From contig DEAE01000024.1 in assembly GCA_002347025.1 (NCBI GenBank), positions 543,096 to 607,095 of the forward strand: a DNA stretch of 64,000 nt, written 5' to 3'. The position numbers and the translations under genes were made by a program. The notes beneath the pieces were generated by a model. The model was given only the letters and a program-made list of their open reading frames with translations. It did no database searches and was not told where the DNA came from. Every line of letters begins with the position of its first letter. Positions within the stretch are counted from its first letter, which is position 1. Below are positions 1 through 8,433 of this stretch, piece by piece. This DNA is from Acidobacteria bacterium UBA2990. Its GTDB lineage: Bacteria > Acidobacteriota > Vicinamibacteria > Vicinamibacterales > UBA8438.

Positions 1-522
1 GTATTTTCCAGGATGGCCCAAGGTGCTCTTGTCGAGGTCGCCCGGCCAGGCACCGCCGACATTGAGCAGTATCAGTCGAATAGCGCGGCCAATCGTTGCA
101 TTGGCCCGGTTGCCTGAGCCAAATACGTTAGCGCCAGCGTTCATGCCAATTTCGTCTCGAATCGGACCGTTCACCACCATTAGTGGGGCTGCCATGTGGG
201 TAGTGGACTGCACCCCCTGCAGATTGAAGTGTGCGCTACAGAGGGCCAGCATCGCAGCCCGGACCAGAGGGGCGTAGGTGGGTAGGCACCCGGCTAGCAC
301 CATGTTGGTCGCCAGCACTTCTCGCGTAAGACTGCCCCAGCGTGGAGGCACACGTGCTTCGAGTTCACCGGGATTCCCCCCGAGGGCTTCGACCATGGCG
401 TCGACTTTTCTAGGGGTCGGCGGCACCACCGGGAAGCCATCAGTCCAGCCCTGTGTGAAATACCATTCGACGAGGTCGACAGGGCCTTGGTCTACGGATG
501 CTTCTGTTCGTGGTGACGTCAT
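1..522 (-). CDS. UGSC-associated companion domain protein, partial (3' end off the window)
   Basis: The reverse strand is open from an ATG at 522 to the window edge, giving 174 residues with no stop seen. The product begins with a short leader and then has DGFPVVPPT at residues 28-36, followed by blocks (NMVLAGCLPTYAPLV, MVVNGPIRDEIGMN, NRANATIGRAIRL, STLGHPGKY) that align along their length with residues 210 onward of the protein at 16410-18047. It is therefore a paralog of that large domain, here without the N-terminal thioredoxin-fold part. The function is unknown; in the second copy it is encoded directly before a UGSC selenoprotein, so a similar partner may lie left of the window. Paralogy is seen directly; the functional link is inference. 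Confidence 0.8.
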   Translation of the reverse strand, partial: MTSPRTEASVDQGPVDLVEWYFTQGWTDGFPVVPPTPRKVDAMVEALGGNPGELEARVPPRWGSLTREVLATNMVLAGCLPTYAPLVRAAMLALCSAHFNLQGVQSTTHMAAPLMVVNGPIRDEIGMNAGANVFGSGNRANATIGRAIRLILLNVGGAWPGDLDKSTLGHPGKY

Positions 523-624
523 CTCTTAATGATCGACCATGGGCTGCTTTGTGACAAGGAGGATAGGTCACATTAAACCAACCAGAAGCCTGGAGAAATT
601 GGTTAAGAGGCGACGATAGTCTCG

Positions 625-1305
625 TCAGAGGCGAAGGCGAAGCAATGTCCAGATTGCCGACACAAAGTCACGCCAGTTGATTTTCTTGCCCTTGCTGTAC
701 GAGCGCCCAGTGTAGGAGATTGGGACTTCGATGATTTTCAGACCCTGTTTCAGTACTTTGGCAGTGAGTTCTGGCTCGATGTCGAAGCGGTTTGAAGTCA
801 GATTTAGACTACAAATTAGGTTTTTGTCAAAAATTTTGTAACAAGTTTCCATATCGGTCAGCGACGAACGGAAAAGTAAGTTCGTCAGTTTGGTCAAAGA
901 TGCATTGCCGGCCCACTGAGTGAAGAACATTCCGTGCTGTCCCCCAAGAAACCTGGATCCGTAGACAACCCGACTTTGGCCGTTAAGCAGTGGTTCGAGT
1001 AACCGAACGTAATCATTTGGGTCATATTCTAGGTCACCATCTTGAATGATTACGTAGTCCCCTGTAATTTCTTGGAGTGCCGTCCGGATTGCTGCTCCTT
1101 TTCCACGATTTCGCTCGTGGTGACACAGGGTCACCCCTTTCGACTGCTGGGTCACCCAATCTTTGAGCCACTCGGTTGTTCCATCGTTTGATGCATCATC
1201 GACGATAACGATTTCAGTCTTGAGATCAACTGCTTGCACACGCGCCAATACCTCGGTGATAGTGGCGCGTTCGTTGTAAACGGGAATGATGATGGATAAG
1301 CGCAT
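625..1305 (-). CDS. Family 2 glycosyltransferase (dolichyl-phosphate mannose synthase-like)
   Basis: A 226-residue GT-A fold glycosyltransferase. It opens with SIIIPVYNERATI, has the nucleotide-binding VDDASNDGT block near residue 36 and the metal-binding DGDLEYDP block near residue 92, then a VVYGSRFLG segment. This order is typical of DPM1/GtrB-like family 2 enzymes that move a sugar from a nucleotide donor to a polyprenyl phosphate at the inner membrane face. No C-terminal membrane segments are visible, so it is the short catalytic-only type. It stands alone, 114 bp downstream of the end of the PQQ operon read on the same strand; no polysaccharide genes adjoin it, so the acceptor cannot be named. 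Confidence 0.88.
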   Translation of the reverse strand: MRLSIIIPVYNERATITEVLARVQAVDLKTEIVIVDDASNDGTTEWLKDWVTQQSKGVTLCHHERNRGKGAAIRTALQEITGDYVIIQDGDLEYDPNDYVRLLEPLLNGQSRVVYGSRFLGGQHGMFFTQWAGNASLTKLTNLLFRSSLTDMETCYKIFDKNLICSLNLTSNRFDIEPELTAKVLKQGLKIIEVPISYTGRSYSKGKKINWRDFVSAIWTLLRLRL

Positions 1306-1419
1306 TGGTTCGGCTATTGTGCCGATTGGTTTGAACGTGTCAGGTAGTTGGGCTCAATTGTAACCAACTTCCAAGCCAGGTGAGCAGCTCTCGTTGGTTT
1401 TGGTGTCCAACCCATGAGA

Positions 1420-3057
1420 TTAATCGTCAAGGCCGAAAGTGTACACGACGTTGCCGATAGTCATCGTTACAAACTGTTGTCCGTTTACGGCATAGGTCAT
1501 CGGTGAGGCGTGTACCGGACCTCCCAACGCGATATCCCATAAAGGTTGTCCGTTTGTAGCATCAAGGGCATAGAAATATCCGTCTACGCTGGCGCTGAAA
1601 ACGACATCGCCGGCCGTAGCCAGTACTCCGGCTCGACTCCTGGGTGTAATTGGGAACTCCCATTTGATGTCGCCAGTGCTTGGATCGATAGCACGGATCG
1701 CACTAGCGTAGTTGTCGATAGCGAGTGGCGTTTCGGTTCCACCTCCCGTAAAGGTGTTCCCTTCGACATATTCTTGTTCTCTGCTAAAGAACAATGCTTC
1801 GCCGTCGAAGGCGTTGACGTAGAGTAGACCGGTGCGCGGGCTGTATGCAGGTGACCACCAGTTTGTTGCTCCTCCAGCGATTGGCGCGACTAGGGTGCCT
1901 TCTTGGCTTGGGAACGTTCCTGGCCGGCGGATAGGGCGTCCGTTTGAGTCGAGTCCTTCTGCCCAAGTTTGTCTGGCGAATGCTTTTCCCAATAGAAACT
2001 CGCCGGTCTCGCGATCGAGCGTGTAGTAGAACCCATTACGGTTGGCCCATAGCATTGCCTTGCGGGTCTCTCCGTCGAGTTCGATGTCTGCTAGCACCGG
2101 GATCTGAATAGCGTCCCAGTCATGGACGTCGTGCGGAGTGAACTGGAAATACCATGACATCTCTCCCGTATCGCCGTTGAGTGCTAGCACCGAATCCGCG
2201 TAAAGGTTGTCACCTTGCCGAACATCTCCATTCCAGTCAGGCCCAGGGTTACCGGTGCCCCAGTAAACCAGGTTTAACTCGGGGTCGTAGGACCCTGTGA
2301 TCCAGGTTGGTGAACCACCAGTGCGCCAAGAATCGCCTGCCCAAGTTCGATTATCTGGATGGTCTGGTCCCGGAATAGTGTAGGTGCGCCACTCTCGCTC
2401 GCCGGTGTCAGCGTCGTAAGCATCGAGGAACCCACGAATGCCATATTCGCCGCCGGCGATACCTGTCACAACCCGGTCTTTTACGATGAGTGGTGCTGCG
2501 GTCTTGCTGTATCCGCTTCGATGATCAGCTACTTCTTGGTTCCAGAGCAAACTTCCGGAGCGGCCATCGATCGCAACCAAGTGTGCGTCAAGCGTACTCA
2601 TGTAGAGGGTTTCCCCGAGAATTGCGACACCCCTGTTGTTGCGTCCGCAGCAGATACGGAGATCGTCAGGTAGGGGATGATCGTAACGCCAGAATGGCCG
2701 TCCTGTGATCGCGTCTACCGCTACCACATTGCTTGGTGATTCGGTAATAAACATAACTCCATCTACAACAAGAGGGGTTGTTTCGGCACGATCGAGTTGT
2801 GGAATGTGGTGGGCCCACTTGAGTTTAAGGCTTGCGACGGTAGAAGTGTCAATCTGGTCGAGTTGGCTGAAGCGCTTACTATCGAGTGTGCCATTGTACA
2901 TTAACCAGTTGTGAGGTTCGCTGCCTGCATTCAGCAGCCGTTCCCAGGTAACTGGCGAGAATACGGCTGGGCTCTCGGGTTCGGCGGTAGGTTGCGCGGT
3001 AGTAGGTCGACCAAGTGTCAACAGTAGGGCAAAGATGATTAATCGCGTTAGGGTCAT
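1420..3057 (-). CDS. Secreted PQQ-dependent alcohol dehydrogenase, methanol/ethanol dehydrogenase type
   Basis: A 545-residue quinoprotein with a signal peptide ending near TTAQ (residue 22). PQQ enzymes of this group oxidise primary alcohols in the periplasm and pass electrons to cytochrome c. The adjacent cysteines in RICCGRNNRGVA near residue 137 match the vicinal disulfide ring that stacks on PQQ. TGNPGPDWNGD near 268 supplies the metal-site Asn, and HDWD near 312 supplies the catalytic Asp plus an Asp two residues away, an arrangement associated with lanthanide-using XoxF-type enzymes. The ATG overlaps the TGA of the upstream cytochrome gene by 4 bp, so the two are probably translationally coupled. 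The substrate is not determinable. It is shorter than XoxF (about 600 residues). Confidence 0.9.
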   Translation of the reverse strand: MTLTRLIIFALLLTLGRPTTAQPTAEPESPAVFSPVTWERLLNAGSEPHNWLMYNGTLDSKRFSQLDQIDTSTVASLKLKWAHHIPQLDRAETTPLVVDGVMFITESPSNVVAVDAITGRPFWRYDHPLPDDLRICCGRNNRGVAILGETLYMSTLDAHLVAIDGRSGSLLWNQEVADHRSGYSKTAAPLIVKDRVVTGIAGGEYGIRGFLDAYDADTGEREWRTYTIPGPDHPDNRTWAGDSWRTGGSPTWITGSYDPELNLVYWGTGNPGPDWNGDVRQGDNLYADSVLALNGDTGEMSWYFQFTPHDVHDWDAIQIPVLADIELDGETRKAMLWANRNGFYYTLDRETGEFLLGKAFARQTWAEGLDSNGRPIRRPGTFPSQEGTLVAPIAGGATNWWSPAYSPRTGLLYVNAFDGEALFFSREQEYVEGNTFTGGGTETPLAIDNYASAIRAIDPSTGDIKWEFPITPRSRAGVLATAGDVVFSASVDGYFYALDATNGQPLWDIALGGPVHASPMTYAVNGQQFVTMTIGNVVYTFGLDD

Positions 3058-3860
3058 CGGTCCCTCCGTAGAGAAAAGAGATAGGCCACCAGGTTATTAC
3101 GCTCCTCTGGTGTTAGTGATTGCGTGTAGTTTGGCATAGTAGAACTCTGAATCCGCTCGTATGACCAAGGTCCATATTTTTCGAAAGAGCGGAGGTTCTC
3201 GTCAGCGTCCATGATGCGGAACGTGAATGTGTCTTCATGCATGCGAAGGCCTTCGAATTGCCGACCGTCTAACCCTGAGACTTTCATTGTCCACCAGCGG
3301 GGGGATACTTCGTCATCTGGGTTAACAAGGTCGGCTAAGAGTTCGCTCGGCCTGCGTCGTTCGCCAACGAAGGATAGATCTGGACCGAGTCGGCCTCCTT
3401 CTCCGTTAACCATGTGGCAGCGGTTGCAGTTGCCCTTGCCGTTGAATAGCTGTCGCCCGATGACTGGGGAGCCTCCTGGGTCGTCTGCGGTTGAGCTGAG
3501 CGAGTGGAGATACGTAACTAGCTGCCAGATCGATTGATCTGGAGGTTCTGCGCCGAGCCCTATCATTGCAGTACCTCGGACTCCATTTCGGATGACCCGA
3601 TAAAGGCCGACATCGGTGTCGGCATGGCGGAATCGACCGGTTGTCAGGTCCGGGCCGATGCCTTCGTTCCCCCCTGTGGCGTTAAGTCCGTGACATGTGG
3701 TGCACTGTGTTTGGAATAGTCGCTGACCCATCCGCAGGTCTATTCGACTTGTGAACGGGTTGTTTGTGTCTTGGGCTATTGTTTGGGTTGTCCAACTTGG
3801 CCCGGTCAGTGTGATGACTAGTATTACTAGCAGACATTGAGTTAGATGTTTCCGCCTCAT
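3054..3860 (-). CDS. Secreted dihaem cytochrome c
   Basis: A 268-residue exported protein with two CxxCH haem sites: CTTCH about 50 residues after the start of the mature part, and CNRCH roughly 95 residues later, each followed by a distal Met candidate. The C-terminal half (FNGKGNCNRCH through NLVAYLFSL) is a typical class I cytochrome c domain. The start at 3860 is preferred over an upstream ATG because GGAG lies 7 bases before it and a signal peptide (MRRKHLTQCLLVILVITL) then begins at residue 1. It is sandwiched between two PQQ dehydrogenase genes, 22 bp from one and overlapping the other by 4 bp, so it is the probable electron acceptor for both. Confidence 0.9.
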   Translation of the reverse strand: MRRKHLTQCLLVILVITLTGPSWTTQTIAQDTNNPFTSRIDLRMGQRLFQTQCTTCHGLNATGGNEGIGPDLTTGRFRHADTDVGLYRVIRNGVRGTAMIGLGAEPPDQSIWQLVTYLHSLSSTADDPGGSPVIGRQLFNGKGNCNRCHMVNGEGGRLGPDLSFVGERRRPSELLADLVNPDDEVSPRWWTMKVSGLDGRQFEGLRMHEDTFTFRIMDADENLRSFEKYGPWSYERIQSSTMPNYTQSLTPEERNNLVAYLFSLRRDR

Positions 3861-3882
3861 GCCGTTTCTCCGTCCCTTGATC

Positions 3883-5856
3883 TTAGTCATGGTTAGGTAG
3901 AGCTAGCGCAATCAATTCGCTCGCCATATCGTTCCAGCCCACTGTTGCGACGATATACTGACGACCCTCCACCATATAGGTCATTGGCGCACCGCTCGTG
4001 CCGCCAGGTAGTTCTATTTCCCAAACCACTTTGCCAGTGGCCTTGTCGTAGGCTCGAAACATCTTGCCGCCTGGACCGTTCCACCATTGTTGCCTTGAGG
4101 CGACACCGGTGTTGCTGCCTTCCCCCAAGAATACAAGTGACTTCGTGACCAAGACAGAGGCACGTCCGCCTTGACCGAGTTTGGGCAAGTCTAGATGCCT
4201 GATGGCCGGGTGATCTTGGGGACCGTCGCCATTGGCGACCTGCCAACTGATCTCGCCTTCATTCAAGTCGATGGCTGTGAGTCGACCGTAGGGAGGTTTG
4301 AACATCGGTAGACCTTGTGGCCCTGGAAGTGCTGTGTATTTCTCTCGAACGAGCCGAACGTTAGCTCGGGGATGTTCAGAGGGAACCAGTGCTACGACGT
4401 TCTGGCTGTAGGTTGACGGTACATAGAGTGTCCCGCTTTCGGGGTCGACTCCGGCACCGCTCCAGCTTGCGCCCCCGGCCGTTCCAGGGCTAAAGATTGT
4501 GCCTTTTTTCCCAGATGGGCTTGGGTCGAGTACCACGGGGGGGGTGAATATCGGTCCCCAGATATATTGGTCAATCAGTTCGATCGCCTCGGCGCGGAGT
4601 TCTGGGGTGAAGTCGATCAAATCGTCCACCGTGACTCCCTGAAGTTCGAAAGGTGGTGGCTTGGTGGGAAAGGGTTGAGTGGGGGAAAGCCGTTCGCCTG
4701 GGACGTTGGACGGAGCAACGGGGCGCTCTTCGATTGGCCAGACAGGTTCACCGGTGCTTCGATCGAACACGTAAACGAATGCTTGCTTACTGGGTTGGGC
4801 GACAGCCCGGATTTTCCGGCCGCCAACGGTGATGTCCATCAAAACGGCCGAAGAGGCGAAGTCGTAATCCCATACCCCATGATGAATCGCTTGGAAATGC
4901 CACAGGCGCTCGCCAGTTTGAGCCTCGATGGCGACGAGGCTCTCAGCAAATAGGTTGTCTCCAGGCCGATGACCGCCGTAGTAATCGTTGGTTGGAGTTG
5001 ACAGCGGGAGGTAAACGATCCCCAGCTCTTCGTCGCCGGTTGGGTGGGCCCACATGTTGGTGTTGCCACTGTATTCCCACGATGCCCGATCGTCGACGGG
5101 ATCGATCCCCCATGTTTCAACTCCGAACTCGTTTTCGCGTGGAATAGTGTGAAACGTCCAGATGTGCTCGCCGGTGCGGATGTCAAATCCACGAACATCA
5201 CCTCGGGGTGATTCCTTGTTGGCTATCAGCTGATTGGTGGTGATGTCCTCGACGTAGGAGCCGATGATGATGACGTCTCTTACGACAATAGGGGCCGCAT
5301 TCCAGTAAAAATCAGGAAATGGACGCAGTAGTCCTGACCGTAGGTCGACCTCGCCTTCGTCGCCGAAGGCTGTGTCGTACTGGCCATCTCGGGCATCAAG
5401 AGATACCAGTCTAGGTCCCAAGGTAGCGATGACTCGCTGTTGGGTATCGTTACTCCAGTAGGCGATTCCCCGTGTCTGGCGGACACGAATCCCATCCCGA
5501 GGTCCTGTATTCCAGAGGACCTCGCCGGTTGTAGGGTCGAGTGCAGCGATTGTGCCTAGCCCTGTACTGAAATACAGACGGCCATCCGCCATCAATGGTG
5601 TGGTTTGAGATCCAACTGGGCCCCGTGTGGTTTCGCCATTGCGGATAACGTCAGGGATGACCGGCTGGCGCCACACTATTCCGAGGCCATCCACATTATC
5701 CGCATTGATTTGGTCCAACGGCAGATACTTTGTACCTGCTTGATCAGCCGCATAGACTGGCCACTCCACGTCTTGGCCACTGGCGGCGCACGGGATGGAT
5801 AGCGTCATGGTGATTGCAGTGATCAGGGTCATTCCCCGTGCTGAACGCCGTTGCAT
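3883..5856 (-). CDS. Secreted PQQ-dependent dehydrogenase, glucose dehydrogenase-like
   Basis: A 657-residue eight-bladed quinoprotein with a signal peptide ending near CAASG. The start at 5856 is chosen because AGGAGG lies 6 bases upstream. Repeated blade motifs (DPTTGEVLW, DIRTGEHIW, EAQTGERLW, DRSTGEPVW) and the active-site block HHGVWDYDF match the soluble domain of the membrane glucose dehydrogenase/quinate dehydrogenase group, but without their N-terminal membrane anchor. It should oxidise a sugar, polyol or alcohol in the periplasm. First gene of a three-gene operon with the cytochrome and a second PQQ enzyme. Two paralogs lie at 19229-21271 and 34876-36939. The family is secure; the substrate is unknown. 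Confidence 0.9.
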   Translation of the reverse strand: MQRRSARGMTLITAITMTLSIPCAASGQDVEWPVYAADQAGTKYLPLDQINADNVDGLGIVWRQPVIPDVIRNGETTRGPVGSQTTPLMADGRLYFSTGLGTIAALDPTTGEVLWNTGPRDGIRVRQTRGIAYWSNDTQQRVIATLGPRLVSLDARDGQYDTAFGDEGEVDLRSGLLRPFPDFYWNAAPIVVRDVIIIGSYVEDITTNQLIANKESPRGDVRGFDIRTGEHIWTFHTIPRENEFGVETWGIDPVDDRASWEYSGNTNMWAHPTGDEELGIVYLPLSTPTNDYYGGHRPGDNLFAESLVAIEAQTGERLWHFQAIHHGVWDYDFASSAVLMDITVGGRKIRAVAQPSKQAFVYVFDRSTGEPVWPIEERPVAPSNVPGERLSPTQPFPTKPPPFELQGVTVDDLIDFTPELRAEAIELIDQYIWGPIFTPPVVLDPSPSGKKGTIFSPGTAGGASWSGAGVDPESGTLYVPSTYSQNVVALVPSEHPRANVRLVREKYTALPGPQGLPMFKPPYGRLTAIDLNEGEISWQVANGDGPQDHPAIRHLDLPKLGQGGRASVLVTKSLVFLGEGSNTGVASRQQWWNGPGGKMFRAYDKATGKVVWEIELPGGTSGAPMTYMVEGRQYIVATVGWNDMASELIALALPNHD

Positions 5857-5979
5857 CCGTTGCCTCCTGTTTGGAATTGAAGCCAGTTTACCGCAATCCG
5901 GTGCCCTGGAGGGCTTCTGGTCATTACACATCCATTTGGTGGCGTCGCTAAAGCGGAGTAAGAGAGTACAATCAGGTTC

Positions 5980-8433
5980 ATGGGTATGGCTATGTCACGG
6001 AGAATGCCGCTGGTCACGTTGACCGCCAGCATGGTGGGGCTGTTTGCTACCCAGCTGGCCGTTGTTAGTGCCGGGTCGCTACAACCGGCCGAGTCACAAC
6101 CTGATTCGTGGCAACATGGTTTGCTTGATCGTTACTGCGTGAGTTGTCACAACGGTCAAGTGCGGGCTGGCGACCTGGTGCTCGATGACCTTGATGTTTT
6201 GTCGGTGCATGAGGCGCCGGCGACTTGGGAGACTGTAGTTCGGAAGCTACGTGCAGGTGCGATGCCGCCCCCTTCCCGCCCGAGACCGAACGTGGAGACC
6301 TACGGTCGCTTTGTGTCCTGGCTTGAAAAGGAGCTTGACCGGGTTGCCGCGGATTCTCCAAACCCCGGTCGAACTGAAGCGTTTCATCGACTGAATCGTA
6401 CTGAATATCACAACGCGGTTAGGGATCTGTTGGACTTGGAGGTCGACGTGACCGAGCTACTGCCGGCCGATGGCGGTAGTTATGGTTTCGACAACATCGC
6501 TGGTGTGCTCGGCATCTCGCCGACGCTACTTGAACGGTATCTGGGCGCAGCGCGAAAAATTAGCCGGATTGCGATGGGTAGGCCGGTGCCGTCAGCCACC
6601 ACCGAAACGTTTCGTGTGGCGAATGATCTCTCGCAAGAGGATTGGGTCGAAGGCATGCCGTTCGGGACGCGGGGTGGAGCAAACTTTCACTACAACTTTC
6701 CACAGGACGGAGAATACGTGGTGAGGGTGCTGCTAGCGCGAAATGCCGGTGGTCGACTCGCAGTATTCGATGTTCCGCATGCCGTTGAAGTCAGTCTCGA
6801 TGATGAGGTTGTTAAGTCCTATGTGGTGGGTGAGCGGCCTCCAGTGGATGCACCAAGGGACAGTGATACGTTTCGTGATTGGCAAGCTAGGCAGCGTACT
6901 GTAGATAGTGACTGGGAATTTCGTTTGCCTGTTCGTGCAGGCCCTCGGGAGATCCAGGTGACATTCGCTAGGAGGACATGGGCTTATCCGGAAACAGTAC
7001 GTGAACCCTATCTGCGGCCGTACACCGGAACGGATACGCGACATCAACCCTATCTTGGCCAAGTTACCGTAACGGGCCCTTACGGGGTAAACAGTGGGTC
7101 ACCGGTGGAGCCGACTCCAAGCCGACGGCGGATCTTTGTCTGTGAGCCATCTGAGACTGACTCGGCGCTTGAGCAGATCGCATGTGCTCGGGAAATCCTG
7201 TCCACACTTGCCAGGCGTGCCTATCGGCGTCCTGTAACCACGGGTGATCTAGATGTCTTGTTGGGGTTCTTTGAAGATGGCAGCGCCGCCGAAGGGTTTG
7301 AGGCTGGTATTGAACTAGCCTTACGGTGGGTGTTGGCCAGTCCGGAGTTTCTTCTACGTGTTGAGCGAGATCCAGGCGGACTTGCCGCGGGTACCAATTA
7401 TGAGATTACGGATCTAGAGTTAGCTTCACGGCTCTCGTTTTTTTTGTGGTCTAGTTTGCCTGATGATGAGTTGATTGGCCTTGCGAATGCAGGCCGACTC
7501 AGAGATCCAGAGGTTTTAGAGCGACAAACGCGCCGCATGCTCGCCGACGATCGAGCACGTGCTTTAGTTACAAATTTTTCAAGTCAGTGGCTCTATTTAC
7601 GAAATGTGCCGGCGGTGTATCCTGATGAGGACTTGTTCCCGCATGTCGGTGAAGCCTTGCGACAGGCTATGCGCCGAGAAACAGAATTATTTGTCGAAAG
7701 TATTTTTCGTGACGATCAAAACGTTCTGGAGTTATTGACTGCAGACTACACGTTTGTCAATGAGCGTTTGGCCAGGCACTATGACATTCCAAACGTATAT
7801 GGCAGTCACTTCAGGCGCGTGTCGCTCGATGGGTTGACGAATAATGCACGGCGTGGGCTCCTCGGACAGGCCAGTATTCTTGCGGTGACAGCGTATCCCA
7901 ATCGTACCTCTCCAGTTTTGCGTGGGAAGTGGGTACTAGAGAACCTATTAGGCACACCTCCAGCGTCTCCACCGCCGGATGTGCCGTCATTGGAAGAGAC
8001 GACTAATGATGGTGAGGTTTTGTCCATGCGGGAAGCCACAGAGCGTCATCGAGCCAATCCAGCATGCGCGAGTTGTCACCGACTGATGGATCCTCCTGGT
8101 TTTGCACTGGAGCAATTCGATGCTGTGGGTCGATTTCGAACCCATACGGCTGCGAATACGCCAATCGATGCGACCGGAGAGCTGCCTGACGGTACCCAAT
8201 TCGACGGTGCCTCTGGTTTACGGGATGCCTTAGTTTCGGATCCCTGGCGTTTTGTAGGTACGCTGACGGAAAAACTCATGACCTATGCTTTGGGCAGAGG
8301 ATTGGAATATTACGATGCTCCAACCGTTCGGGATATTCTGCGAGGTGCGGCCGAAGAAGACTATCGTTTCTCATCGATCATTCTTGGTATCGTCAAAAGT
8401 CCACCGTTCAGAATGAGGAGAACGGAATCATGA
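5980..8433 (+). CDS. DUF1592-type multidomain planctomycete-like cytochrome c protein
   Basis: An 817-residue exported protein with the full order of this family: haem site CVSCH near residue 52 (PSCyt1-like), DUF1587 (FHRLNRTEYHNAVRDLL) near 130, a carbohydrate-binding-like beta region, DUF1595 near 400 (LARRAYRRPVT), DUF1592 near 480 (RLSFFLWSSLPDDEL), DUF1588 near 620-700 with a second haem-type CASCH, and DUF1585 at the end (MTYALGRGLEYYD). Such proteins are common in Planctomycetota and Acidobacteriota; a role in periplasmic polymer breakdown linked to electron transfer is suspected, not shown. Its TGA overlaps the next ATG by 4 bp. It is divergent from the PQQ operon, with about 120 bp shared upstream space. 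A paralog starts at 62886. Confidence 0.92.
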   Translation: MGMAMSRRMPLVTLTASMVGLFATQLAVVSAGSLQPAESQPDSWQHGLLDRYCVSCHNGQVRAGDLVLDDLDVLSVHEAPATWETVVRKLRAGAMPPPSRPRPNVETYGRFVSWLEKELDRVAADSPNPGRTEAFHRLNRTEYHNAVRDLLDLEVDVTELLPADGGSYGFDNIAGVLGISPTLLERYLGAARKISRIAMGRPVPSATTETFRVANDLSQEDWVEGMPFGTRGGANFHYNFPQDGEYVVRVLLARNAGGRLAVFDVPHAVEVSLDDEVVKSYVVGERPPVDAPRDSDTFRDWQARQRTVDSDWEFRLPVRAGPREIQVTFARRTWAYPETVREPYLRPYTGTDTRHQPYLGQVTVTGPYGVNSGSPVEPTPSRRRIFVCEPSETDSALEQIACAREILSTLARRAYRRPVTTGDLDVLLGFFEDGSAAEGFEAGIELALRWVLASPEFLLRVERDPGGLAAGTNYEITDLELASRLSFFLWSSLPDDELIGLANAGRLRDPEVLERQTRRMLADDRARALVTNFSSQWLYLRNVPAVYPDEDLFPHVGEALRQAMRRETELFVESIFRDDQNVLELLTADYTFVNERLARHYDIPNVYGSHFRRVSLDGLTNNARRGLLGQASILAVTAYPNRTSPVLRGKWVLENLLGTPPASPPPDVPSLEETTNDGEVLSMREATERHRANPACASCHRLMDPPGFALEQFDAVGRFRTHTAANTPIDATGELPDGTQFDGASGLRDALVSDPWRFVGTLTEKLMTYALGRGLEYYDAPTVRDILRGAAEEDYRFSSIILGIVKSPPFRMRRTES

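Noticed and set aside
3883..5856. D-x-D in the glucose-dehydrogenase-like enzymes as evidence for lanthanide use
   Set aside because: The W-D-x-D block also occurs in the calcium or magnesium membrane glucose dehydrogenases, so it is not diagnostic in this subgroup.
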